DNA from: Ignelater luminosus | Lineage: Eukaryota > Arthropoda > Insecta > Coleoptera > Elateridae | Length of the DNA: 64,000 nucleotides | Assembly: GCA_011009095.1 (NCBI GenBank) | Contig: VTPC01003598.1 | Coordinates: 37,148-101,147 of the forward strand | Direction: 5' to 3' | Part shown: piece by piece, positions 1 to 12,700 of the stretch | Numbering within the stretch: position 1 is the first letter of the stretch | How the letters are laid out: every line of letters begins with the position of its first letter | The notes under the pieces: model-generated | The model's input: the letters and a program-made list of their open reading frames with translations, nothing else | What the model was told of the DNA's origin: nothing | Databases searched by the model: none | Translations under genes and position numbers: made by a program

Positions 1-717
1 ACAATAATATCAGTTTCAAGAAAATGTCAAGTATATAAATAACGTGTATTTCCAACAATCTCACACATTTTAAGTGTGTAAAATCATATATTTTACAAAA
101 CATAAGAACAAATAAAAATATTTTTAACGGTGCCATTTACCGTGTAATGAAGCTTTGAATAATTTTGTATAATTGGCTTATCAGGAATTCTCAAACATTT
201 ACAAAACATTTTTTACTGTTCGCGAACGATTTAAATTCTTGAAAACTATTGGTATTTACAAACCAATTGCGTAACAGAAATTACAGATAGTATAACTAAC
301 TTTTGTTTTAAATTTCGAGAAATTGAGATTTATTTTTCAAACATTCATAACGGAAAATTGTATGTTACAACGGAAGTAACGCACACATTACTCCAACTAC
401 TTCTATAATTAAAATGATTGAATTAAATCTGTTTTGACCTATTTACAACCCAAAAGTGTAAGCCATGAGAATGGCGTCAATATGTCGGTATCCAAATTAA
501 TCAATTCTGAAAAGTACAAAACGGCGCTTGCGTTACACATCCCGAATCACCCCCATTGAGAGTTTCTACTAAATCCAAGTGGTGTGTGCAGACGCCGACG
601 ACGACGCCGCCTTTAATATCTAAAGATTTTTTTCTCTTAGCCTTTTATATATTTTTATCACTTTGATACGTTTTGTATTATTAATCTTTCACAATCAGAC
701 AACAAACCAGAAAAAGG
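1..717. other. 5' flank and presumed promoter/5' UTR of flotillin-1
   Basis: No coding region is recognisable here. The stretch lies directly before the flotillin start codon, so it should hold the promoter and 5' untranslated region. A TATA-like run (TTTTATATATTTTT) lies near 642-655, but the whole region is AT-rich, so this is weak evidence. A local richer patch (ACGCCGACGACGACGCCGCC) lies near 591-610 and could mark the start of the transcribed region. No transcription start can be fixed from sequence alone. Confidence 0.4.
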
Positions 718-3700
718 ATGACCTGGGGTTTCGTTACGTGCGGCCCTAACGAGGCGCTGGTTATATCAGGTAATATTTTAGAGAGTAATATTATTTGGAA
801 CTCGCTAAATAGGAGGGTGAATAAAGCGGGATATTTAAAAGATTTCTTTACGTTTCAGGGTGTTGTTATAGTAAGCCTCATCTAGTACCGGGCGGAAGAG
901 CTTTTATATGGCCTATAATACAGAGAATACAAAGGTAAATAATTGAGAACATTTTTGTAATTTAGTAGATTCTTAAGAGTAAATTGAGAATGAAGAATTG
1001 GTAATGTAATTGAAACTAATTATCTCTCGACATTCGTATCAGTTAACTGTCCGTAGTTAATTGTCTAATATTTAGAAATCATAACAACATAAAATCTGTA
1101 ATGACTTCCATTAAGTTTTCATGCTTTAGTTTTAAGTCGCACCTCAGTTTTGAAATGGAATCGATTTACCTTGACTTTTTTTATACTGTAAGAGGCAGGG
1201 TTTGTTGTTAGAGAATAAAGAGGCATGTTTACGTTCTTTATAATGACCTATATAGTAAATTAAAGATCTTTGTTTTTCCAATATCAGAAAATAAATTTTC
1301 TTTGAATAACTCTCGCATGTTGTATGTATGGTGATATTTCTTAGTTGTTTAGTTCATTTTCGACAGTGTTGAGAGATATTAAGATTCTTTACTACTTAAA
1401 GTAGATTTTTAAATCTTTTTTTAGTGATGAGTAATTCTCGATTAGATATAAATCATGAATGCAAAGGTTGTTAATTACTACGATAAGAAACAGACGTCAA
1501 GCTCTTTACTCTAGTAGTCTAATTTTGAATAATTTAAGGTTATGTGACGTAACGGCTAGCAATTAACTTTCAAGTGGAAATTCAACGTTTGTATTCATGT
1601 CATCTAACAGTTTTCTTCATATAAATGATGCCATGTAATTTTAGCTTTCTCGGAAAAAGCTGTTTTGTATTCCGTGCGATTAGTTAAGATCGAGGTTTAG
1701 TAAAACTAGAAATTTGTTGAGAATTCTTTTTTATTATTGCCCTAACATCTATTCCCTATGAAACAATTTTCATTGTATTTTATACTTGTCTTTTTGTTTA
1801 GTTTTGCTTCTGTAAGATACCAAAGATATTTAGATAATTCATGGTAAGATCTTGAAAGATTCCTTTAAATGAAAGATAGGACAGAGAAACAAGTCGATGA
1901 GTAGCATGCTAACATTATTAGCAAGAAGACACCTTAAACCATTATTTACTACACATCAATTCATTACTTGTTTATTACGTTTATTGACTCCAGGATGGTG
2001 GGCGCGTCCTTTTCTTGTGAAAGACAATGAATGTGGTATAACAACAACAATATAAACACAAATTGAAACTAAATGTCAAAATAAAATTTATTGGTAATGA
2101 ATGACTCATAGTGATAGCAAAACTATACATATAACGTATCGTAGTCGTTAAAATGTTCAATTACTTACAAATTAATGCTCCAATTTGGTTATCAGTTATG
2201 TCCCATCAATCTTTCTTTCGAATCAGGTTGCAATCTAAATTAGGTCGTTGCTCAAAAACAATGAAAGGAAACATAAAATTCGTTTTCCATAATTTTTTTA
2301 TTTTCAAGGTTAAGATTTTAGGGTACGTGTCCGCTGTCGTCCTTGTTAGATTCAGCAACTCTTTTTATGTCAGAATCTTGTTGTTCAAACCAGAAAACAG
2401 GAAAAAATTAACGTTATGGTATGCCAAATTAAGTGATCTGAGCACTTTTGTCGTTTCTTGTTAGTTATTTTCCAAGCACTCTTTTTGTGCTAAAATCTCA
2501 ATCAAGTAACTATTTAATTCTTATAGTCGAATTATGGTTTTTGAACAGAATTGTCATCTCAACTTTTCTGGATCTTGAAGTATTGGCGACGAGCAAGGGA
2601 AAGAAAGAAACGTTATATTGAAATAACCCAATGAAAGGCTTTTAGAATCTACAAAAACGGCATTTTCAGCGTTTTATAATTTTGCGGCGAGTCTGTTTCT
2701 GTCAGCAAAAGAAATGTCTTGAAAAGCTTTAAAATTGTGTTGCTGAGATCTTTGATTTTTCATCTTTAGTGTCTTCAGTATTTATTTATAATTTTGATCT
2801 CTTCAGAATTTGGTTAGCAAGTGTTTTAGAAAGAAAAATAAAAATTTATTAAGACTAGCTAAGTAATCCCTTAAGAATCTCACTGGATTTTATTATTTTT
2901 TGCCTCAGATCAGAATTATTCAAGTACAAAAGATGCCAAAACTCATTTTGCGTGAAAAAAAAGTAGGTTTTTATGTTTTTCCTTTTTCTATTTTCTAAAA
3001 ATGTATCTATGTACCTGAAAGTAGAAAACTATTTGGATTTTTACCCCTCACGACGACCTATTATCATTTGGAAGCATTGGTTAACATAATAACTGGAGCT
3101 GTCGCAGCTTCTTCTTCATCATCTCTAGACCCTCTTTATGCCAGCATTGAAGGGTAGGGTGCCAGGTTACAATGTCGTGCTAAAAACTCTCTGCTTCTTT
3201 TAATCTTCTTGGAGTAGAAACCATTATTTGGAAACGGCTGTCGAGTAGACTAATACGAACATGGGTCCTGCTGTACCTTCCATTAATCTTCTTAAGAGAG
3301 CCAAATTGAAGTTATCTTTGTTTAGAAAAAGTAGGGTTATCTCGAAGCGTCCTGGCGATCTTCGTGTGCTACTTAAAAAAATTCCAGCTTATGATTTTAA
3401 ATTATTTCAGCTGGTTTCGTTTTATGACAATTTGATGTTTAGGTTCTGTCCAGGTTTACTAGCCCTTAAATTATAGTAAGGACAGAATTACTAGATTTCA
3501 AAAAAATTCCGTTTTGTTTCTCTATTTTACTGTAAGCACGGTGATATTGTAAATTCCGGTCAATTGTGGTACCGTTTCTAAGATGTCAGTTAAATATTCT
3601 GATGACAAAATTAAGTTTTTCAGTTTTGTATACATTTTCTTCTAAGTTTTCCAATAACCCATTTTCTCTTCGGTCTTCCTCTTTTTTCAATCTTTTCGTA

Positions 3701-6700
3701 AGCTCTAGTCATTGATTCCTTACAATAATATTCGTTCTACTTGCCAGTATCTTATAAGGGTCTGCCTAAAATGAGGGAAGTATTTCTGCAGTAGTTTCCT
3801 TAGTCAAGATTAGGCCCAGTTTATTACATGAACTTATGTCCTAAAGGAATACACTCCAAGATATCTAGCATGTTTTTCTGAAACGCCTAGTATAGAGGTG
3901 TAGAATCTGTGAATTTCCAATATCTTTGAGATGTTATTGCGGACAATAGGACAAAAAGTAGCGTTTTTTTAGTCTTTTGTCTATTTTAGAGTACTTTCCG
4001 AGGTTTAACAAGATTGAAGTAGATTCGGTGTTGCTCAAAACATCTGCTTGCATCCAAAAGGCGTGATCAGCCAAAAAACCATTTAGTCACAGAGATTTAA
4101 ACTGTTCGAAAAATCCAAATTTCCTGAAAAACCGAAGAGTCCACTTAGCAAAAGCATATAAATCAGATCGAAAACCTCAAAACGTTTGATATATGTAAGT
4201 TTTAAATACCTAAGACATCATCCCAGAAAAAGATTATTTAGATCATTTTTAATCAAAGATTGTAATAAGAGTGCAAATTATTCCTTAGTAATACTTTTTT
4301 AACTGTGAAATTTCTATCAAAATAATTACTAGGAACTAGATACCCAACCACTTCAACAACAAGTCGAAAATTGTCGAGTTTAAGAGCATAATAATAATAA
4401 TAATAATAATATTTTTACAAAGCCTGCTCTAAGCCTTCGCTTTGAAACATCATGATCAAGATCAACTATTAATGCCAAGCAAATTGAGCCTTTTTTTACT
4501 AATTCCTGGCATTCGTCCGTGCCCTTATCATCTAGGCATTGTACGTTAGTCTGTACCAACGCAGCGTCACTTAAACTTTTGTATGCGGGGAGCACTTTGA
4601 AAACTTTCTGCATTACGAGAACCATTACAGTCCGAGTGAAATAAAATCGACGCGGTTGCAAATTTTGATAAACTGCTGGAACGGTTCAAAAGATTCGATT
4701 TGTCCAGAAACTGAATAATAAAACTTTTATTTATGAAACGTCCAGGGTCTAATTAAAAATCAATCGTCAACTTCTTGTGCTGTTTTAAAATTACTACGTA
4801 CAATGAATTATATGATTCAGCACGTGTAGTGTTTGCTATTATCATACAAGGTCAGACTAACTGCTAATAGCTGTGACCGCTCAAAAAAACCGTTTCCGTC
4901 TGATAGACCTATCTTTTCTTTTATTTATCTATTTTCGAGCTCGGTTGCACTTGATAAATGATCGTACATCAACTGGTTTTTCTAGCATGACGGAATCTTT
5001 GGTTTCGATAAAATTAAACGAATATCTTAATTGGTTGCTGCATAGAGCGTTTTGTTCAAGAATGTATTCGCATCGCTTTCGAGTTCATTTCTGCTTTCAG
5101 TATTATTTTTCGACATGTTACAGTTCATTGGGTATATGAATTTGGTGGCAGATCTAGACTTAGGCTCATTTCTGAAATATGGATCTTCTGTTAGAGGTTA
5201 ATCCCATGCATTTTAATTGTGCACTCTAGAAGCTCTGGATTTTGCCTCTCAGGACTGTTTGCTATTGCAAACCCCCATTTCACGGTATTGTGGTATTTTA
5301 GGCTTAATAATATCGCACAGCCTGTGCGATTTGATCCGATGAGAAATAAGGTAGACCTCAGTTGCAGCTGTTTTAGCTGTTGCAACCGCTCAAATGGGAA
5401 TCATGCATCGAGAATACGGTTACTTTAGACTTTTTTTGGGAGTCAGAATTATTCATTTCCTTTTTGTGATCGATTAATGTTTAACTAGATTTTGGATCAG
5501 GTAATGAATTTGACATTATTTGAGCTAGGACGTTTTAGGTCGGAATTCACGAATCAGCTCCCACCAACAATGACGCGTACGGGATAGGCGGGTCATACAA
5601 GTAATGCATGCGCTGCAACAGCTGCATGTGCGATACTGGTAGGAGACAAAAACCTAAAACGTCCTGGGCTTAAACATTATGTTCCACCCGTTCACTCAAA
5701 TTTGTGTTTGATTTAGTCCATGGTAGACCGGCCAGCTTGCAAATGCCTATTGATTAAATTGTAATCTCTATAAAGCTTCGTGTTGAAACTCATTCAATCT
5801 AAGGACGAGACTTTCAATTTTTTTTTGGATTAACCTACCCTATTGGGCATTTGAACCGAACACTAACATATCATAAAATAATCAGTCTCGAATACTAGTG
5901 ACTTTGCTTTTATTTAAAATCTTTGAACCCCGAAAGGAATGTGCATAATATCTAATCGATCTGCGTAGCGTAATAACTACTAAATAGGTATTACCGTTTC
6001 TTTACAGATTTTAATTAGGTTTTTGCAGTTTTCCTTTTGGGAAAGATGTTAAAATGTAAAGAGAACCTTTAGTATGTCTATAGCTTTTTGCAATCGCACC
6101 TCTTTTACAAAAAAGCAATCTCATAAATTGGCACATGTTTCTTGTTGACTAAAGCTAACTTTTGTTAATGTTTCAATGATACGAAGATTGAAGACTAAAC
6201 TGAGTGTCGCATTGTTTTTGGTTATGAAAACCAAAAGTAATGAAGATATTCAACTAGAAAAGTGAATGATCGCAAGAGACCAATCAGACTTGAAGAACTT
6301 GATCTGCCCAAAAAGTTCTACTGGCTAGAAAAATCCAAAGTAGGTCAAGAAAAAGGAGACTTTTTGACAACAACATTTAGTTTCGGCTTAATCGCACTAT
6401 TTGCTCCAAAAACTGTCTTCTTAAACGTGCAAAAATCTAAGTACTTGCATAGCATCAATGATTACACACAAAGGTACTCAGACAATAATAATGATGATAA
6501 TACTGAGATTTCAGTTGGTTGAAGGCTACTTAACTACAGAGAGAAGTTGGAAATTTTCAGAGTAATACTACTATAGATTTTTACAAATGAAGAGAAGTGT
6601 CAGAGAAGATACATACATGCTTGGGACAACTCGAAGCAAATTGCCAAAATTATTTACATACACAGGTTTTCTAAAAAAGAATTCAAATACTTGATAAGTA

Positions 6701-9700
6701 GATTCCCTGAAAAACACCAAGAGAGACTTTCTGTTTATACTTTTTCCGACTTTTTTGCATGTTTCCAAGACACAGCCTGTTTGGCAGAAATTTGCAATCG
6801 TATGCTCCTTTTTTTTTAATCCTCTTGGAGAAGAAACGAGTAAGGCCGCCTGCGACAACTTTCGGACGGTATCACTTTTGCTTGGAAACGAGTCAGGCTA
6901 TGACCTCCAACAGGGCACCTGCGGTAGCCTGCGGTCGGGCTTTGTCGTCCATTAAGCTTCTTAAGAGAGCTAAATACGAACACGGATTGGGTTACGCCTT
7001 TCAAAGAATCACCACCGTAGCCCAATGTGGTGTTCTGCCCTCCATCAATATCTTAAGAGGATTAAATACGCAGACATACCGGGCTTCGCCTTCAATTCCT
7101 TTTTAAAAAACCTAAAAATGAGCACGGATCTACGCCTTTAGTCAAATCGAGAAAGCCTTTATCTGGAAAAAGAGGACGTATTTCAAAGAGTTTTGGCGCT
7201 TTTCATGTGCAACTTGACCTAACACAAAACGGAGCGTTATCAAATCCCTCGAACGAGATGCTGCTCAAAGTCTTCTAAGAGAGCACACCTCGTCAAACTT
7301 TAATATATTTAGATCCAAACTTCAGACTTTAAATGATTTCTCATCAAGTTGTTGAGCATGATTTCGTCTTATGACAACTTGATGTTGAGAGCTTTGTCCA
7401 AATTCACCGGTCGATAAGTTGTGGCAAGTAGGGCAATTTTGAGAGAATTCCGGTGGAGATGATACAATTTGTTTCTTGTAAGTTCTTGTGGATTATGTTA
7501 ACCTTTCTATGATTGGAGTTAAGTACTCTAGATTTAAGATCAACCTTTTCATGCTTTATTTGAACGAGGAGAAAATTTTAAAAAATCAAAATCGTTGCGG
7601 TTAATGTTAATTTAGAAGTAAATGACAAAATTAAAAGTTATATTTAATTAAATTAAGTCGCCCAGTTTTGTAAAACTGATTCTTCTTAGTTTGTTCTTTG
7701 ACTCGTTTCTTCATTCTTTCCGTACACCCAAATCATTACTGTTTTGTTACATTTCGTATATTTTGATGTTTGTTTCTCTTGCCAATATCTTATACAGGAT
7801 GTCCCTGAAATAACTTCAAAATAAAGCCAACTAAATATCGAGTCACTCAAAAAAGTTGTGATTTAGTAGACCCATCCTGACCGATACACCCAACATTACA
7901 GTCTAGTTTTTCCATAACCTATACTCTTATGTTCATGATACAAAGAGCGACAAAATCTCATTTAAAATCTTTTTTTTTGGTATTTTGAGAACAACATCGA
8001 TGGATAAGGGGTCTACTAAACTAAGAATGTTTACAGAAGTGTGCGGTGCTCAGAAATATACAATCGTTGATTGTGATGTCGGATTTGCTCCATATCTGAC
8101 TGCAGGCCTTCCATTTTCCGCAACAGTTAAGGTTTGCCCTGTATTGAGGGCTACAAATACTCTACTACAGTATTATTTTTGCTTCGTGGTCTGATGAACG
8201 TTCATTTCTTGAAGAAAAGGCAAGCTATTGTCATTGGGTTTTCCACCATTGGTCTATCAACGTAACATTGTTGCGATTCACCAGCCGCGAAACCTGCACC
8301 AAAACATCAAGGTATTTCTACCACTGGCTTTTTTTAAATCATTAAGTGTTCCTATATACATAGGTGTATACCTATGAAATGAGACTTTTTTTTTCAATTT
8401 TAAACGTTTATTAACAAAAAATGGTTACAAATTTAATCTTCAAAATAATAGCCATCGCTAGCGACACATTTTACCCATCTCTCAGGCAATTTGTGAATGC
8501 CGCGCCAAAAAAATTGACCGTCTTTGGCCGCAAACCAATCATCGAGCCATTTTTTGGCTTCTTCGTGAGAATTGAAGCGCTGCTCGGAAAGTGCGTGGCC
8601 CATCGATGCAAACAAATGATAATCGGAAGGCGCCAAGTCTGGTGAGTAAGCCGCATGCACCAGCGGTTCCCAATCGTACGTCTCCACCAATTCCCGGGTC
8701 GCTCTTGTTCGATGTGGTGGTGCATTGTCATCAAGAAAAATTACTTTGTGACGCCGATCGGCATATTCTGGGCGTTTTCGGTGTATAGCGCTGTTCAAAT
8801 CGGCCAATTGTCGTTGGTAGCGTGCACCGTCAACTGTTTCACCTGGTTTTAATAGCTCGTACCAAATCATACCATGCTGATCCCAGAAAACACACAGCAT
8901 TGCCTTGCGGCCGAAGCGATTTGGTTGGCCGTTGATTTTGGCTTGTGGCCGGGCGGACCATACGATCGTTTACGCTTGGGATTGGAGAAATACACCCGTA
9001 ACGATTCGATGCAAAAAAGACTTCCTTTTGAACCGGGAGAGCAGCATTTCACAAGCGGTTTTTCGGTTCTCTTGCTGCCTTTCAGTCAGTTCATGCGGCA
9101 CCCATCTTCCGACCTTTAAAATCATGCCCATGTCTTTCAAACGTTTGCAAATGGTTTTTTGGGTCACTCCCAACTGCTCTGCCATCATTTCTTGCGTTTG
9201 ACCATCATCTTCATTCAACAATGCTTGCAATTCGGTGTCCTCAAACTTTTTCGGTGGCCGGTCACGTTCCTCGTTCTCCACGCTAAAATCACCACTTCGG
9301 AATTTTTCAAACCACCTGAAGTACTGTGCTCTGCTTAGAGCATGTCCACCGTAAGCTTCTATAAGCATTTGATGAGCTTGAGAAGCGTTTTTCTTCAATT
9401 GATAACAGAAAATCAACGATGTCCGCAAATCGTAGTTTGAAGGCACGAAATTCGACATTTTTAAGAGCGAAAAAAATGCGTTGTTGTATGAAACATCACA
9501 AACAATGAATTGAATATTGTTGACAGATGACAGACGAAAAAAATAAGACATTTGGGACAGTTTAAAAATACTCCTAGCGACATCTGTGGTCTAATAGCTG
9601 AAAGTCTCATTTCACAGGTATACACCTGGTAATATTTTTCTTATGGGATATTTACATGGAAACGTCGCCTCTGCTTTCAAAGCCAACCTTGTTGTTGTTT

Positions 9701-12700
9701 CCCCGGTCACGTTATATCTTGTATCTCAAAAACAATATCATCCGGCCTTCACCACAACTGCAAGTGTAAGTAAATATAACTCTATTGGCTGAGAAGATTA
9801 TCTTCCAGGGCCGACGCAAGAACGTGCAAATGAGGCAACTTGCCATAGGCGCTGCACAGTGGCGAATAAGACAACTAAACTGACATGCATCACCCTTATA
9901 GAATTCTGCTGTAGGTACCAAATATCCAAGCGTGCGTCGTCTCGGTCGGCCCTGTTTACGATTTGTCACTAATAGTTCATATACTGTATTTGGACTAGGC
10001 AGTTCTGATTCTGATATAACTGGTCCCTATTGCTTAGAAAAATCATGCCCCGTTACTTTTCATTTTCTCTATCTCTTAAACAGTGCTCTGTAGAAGTTTT
10101 TTTGAAAACCGCATTTCTTCGGCACAAATCTTTACGTGAAACTCGTTGAGGAGCACCTGATGCCTGATATGCTTCCTTCAAACGATTGGTAAGTTCACGA
10201 TGCTTTAACTCTTGAATTGAATATTTCAACATATTTGTGTTTTTACTACGTGGCGAAATCAAACGTACGTTTCTCGATCTTCTACTAGTGGACATTCTTT
10301 TAACTGCGAGATGTACTTGTTGTGCTAAAATTGGAATTCCTCTTCAGTATGTATTGTCTTCACTAAGAGTTTCTTTCTCCCCCTTCTCTTTTCATCTACT
10401 TTTTCTGGTTTGTCTCTTGTGACAACTGATTCTGAGCAACAAGGACTTTTGGCTACTTTTTTTTGCTGGCAATGTTCTTTTCTTTGGTTTTAATTTCCAG
10501 TCTTTCTGGCTTTGAGCTGGTCTGTTTTTTAAACTAAGCATTCCTTCTCTCTTCTCATTTTGTTTAGATTCTGATCTACGGTAAGTAATTCTGAGCAACT
10601 AACACTGTACTTCTTGCCATTACTTTTGGTGCTAAAGTGTTCTTCTTTGGTTTAATTATATGTTTTGATTTCTATACTCTCATCTGCACCAGAAGTTATT
10701 TTCTTTCACTTCCAGTGATAATTAGCGAACGTTAGTGTTCTTCGCCGTCATAAGATAAACGAAAGGGTTCATTAAGTAGAAACGTAGCACAGCGGTTGAA
10801 GCAATTGCCCACCATCGGACTATTCAGCGTGGCCCAAGTTCAACTCCCAACCGCTGCAGAAGATAGAACACCCTACGTTTCGTACCTTAGAGACGTGTAC
10901 AGTACAGTACAGTCTTCAATTAGCGGACACTGTCGGTTCCACATTTCCTGTCCGTTTATTGATAACGTCCTCGTGAAAGAGACCATTTAGCATGTCTTAT
11001 TGTTAGTAATACTTTGGTTCTACAAAATCTGTTCGTGTATAGGAATTAGCCTTTATGTTTCGAATAAAATTAAAATAAAAATTAGAGTTACAGAGCATTT
11101 TTACATATACTTGGTATCTAAATTCCTTTGTTTTGGGTTTTCAGTTATTAAATAACGCATTACAATCAGAGCTGCTGAGTTTACTGCATTATCAGCATTA
11201 TATTAACATATTTCAACATTTTTTTGATAAAGTTATTCATTTGTTTGGATCTCCATATTGTCAGCAAATTTATCTGATTGGGATTTCCTTCCAACATACG
11301 CATCGAGATTGCCGAATGAAAATGGTGCAAATTTTTCATGATCAGGACCATCTTATTTTAATTCTTGGCTAGAAATTTCTAAGTAAGACCCAATATTATT
11401 TACAACAGTTTAGTTTGGATGGTCAGCAGTTTTCAAAGTTCTTTTATGCTTGTTTTTATGGCATTAACACGACTTTGGAATTACTGTTGTCAAGTTATGA
11501 ATAGGTAGCAAGTAGCAGGTACCGAAACATCCTTCTTAGGATCATTACCAAGAAACTTCGCATGAGCCATGAATCATGCACCACTTTTGTTTCAAGTTAT
11601 TAAACTAACAATGGTCGCATTCAGAAGACGAAATCGCTCCGGTGGAGCGGTAGCAGATTATGCTATGCATCTACTGAGCATTTTTTGTGCCCTGCTCAGC
11701 CCATAGCCTGAATTTATTAGTCAGCGACATGACTTCGTCGGTTTCATTGGCAATGACGTTTTTTAGAGTCATTCAACGCCTTTATACGATATTTGTGGCA
11801 TCAACAGAGAGATGGGAAATTCTGACTTCATACGTTAAGCATTTTATTTTGAAATCCCTATCTGAAACTCATTGGGAATGTCGCGTATCTTCCGTGAAAG
11901 CAGTGATATTTCAACTGAAATCTATCCACGACGCACTAGAAAAGGTCATAGAAACAATAAAAGATCCAGCTATTAAAAGCGAAGCACTTTCACTTGCTGA
12001 AAATGAGTTCAGTTTTGAGTTTATTTTGTCGGCTGTAATTTGGTATAACTTATTATCTGCAGTTGATCAAATTAGCAAAAGCATGCAGAAAAAAGACGCC
12101 AATATCGCTACAATAATGAAGCTATTGAAGGGGTTCAAAGATTATCTACAGTCATACAGAGAAGATGGGTTTTCACAAGCAAAAAAGACTGAAAAACAGA
12201 TTTGTGCTATTAATAATATTTCAATTGAATTTAAACATAAACGGAGGCGAAAGTACCGAAAACTTCATCTTTATGAATGAGAAGGAAGTAGTTTCATCGA
12301 TCCTGAAGAAAAATTCTACAGTGAATTTTTCTTATGCATTTTAGATCAGGCACTCAATCAATAGAAGGAAGATTCGTCCAAATTAATAAACACAATGCTT
12401 ACTTTGGGTTTTTACTAAACATGCAAAATATTAACGAGATGAAAACAGGCTGCTAAAACATTGCATGGATTTAGACCGTTTGTTAAGAGATAAAAAAATA
12501 AGAGACCTCGATGGACAAGAACTTTACCAAGAAATAAAGATGTTTAGTCACATGGTGGACTTGTCCTGTCGGACATCTCTGGATGTTCGAAACTAAAGCT
12601 AATAAAAGATTATCTGAGGACTACGATGCAGCAGGAGAGACTTTCCAATTTGACGCTTTTGAGCATAGAAAACGAGTTATGCGAGTCGATCGATTTTTCA

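Noticed and set aside
2153-2464. 103-codon + strand frame in flotillin intron 2
   Set aside because: Hydrophobic/basic chance composition, no domain, no splice or expression logic.
6755-7106. Overlapping frames up to 115 codons on both strands
   Set aside because: They coincide with the higher-G+C hairpin repeat, where stop codons are rarer, and resemble no protein.
9712-10598. Lys/Arg-rich minus-strand frames (9712-9969, 10053-10295, 10392-10598)
   Set aside because: Composition is suggestive of a decayed nuclear or transposon protein, but no motif could be matched and the frames do not align with a known family.
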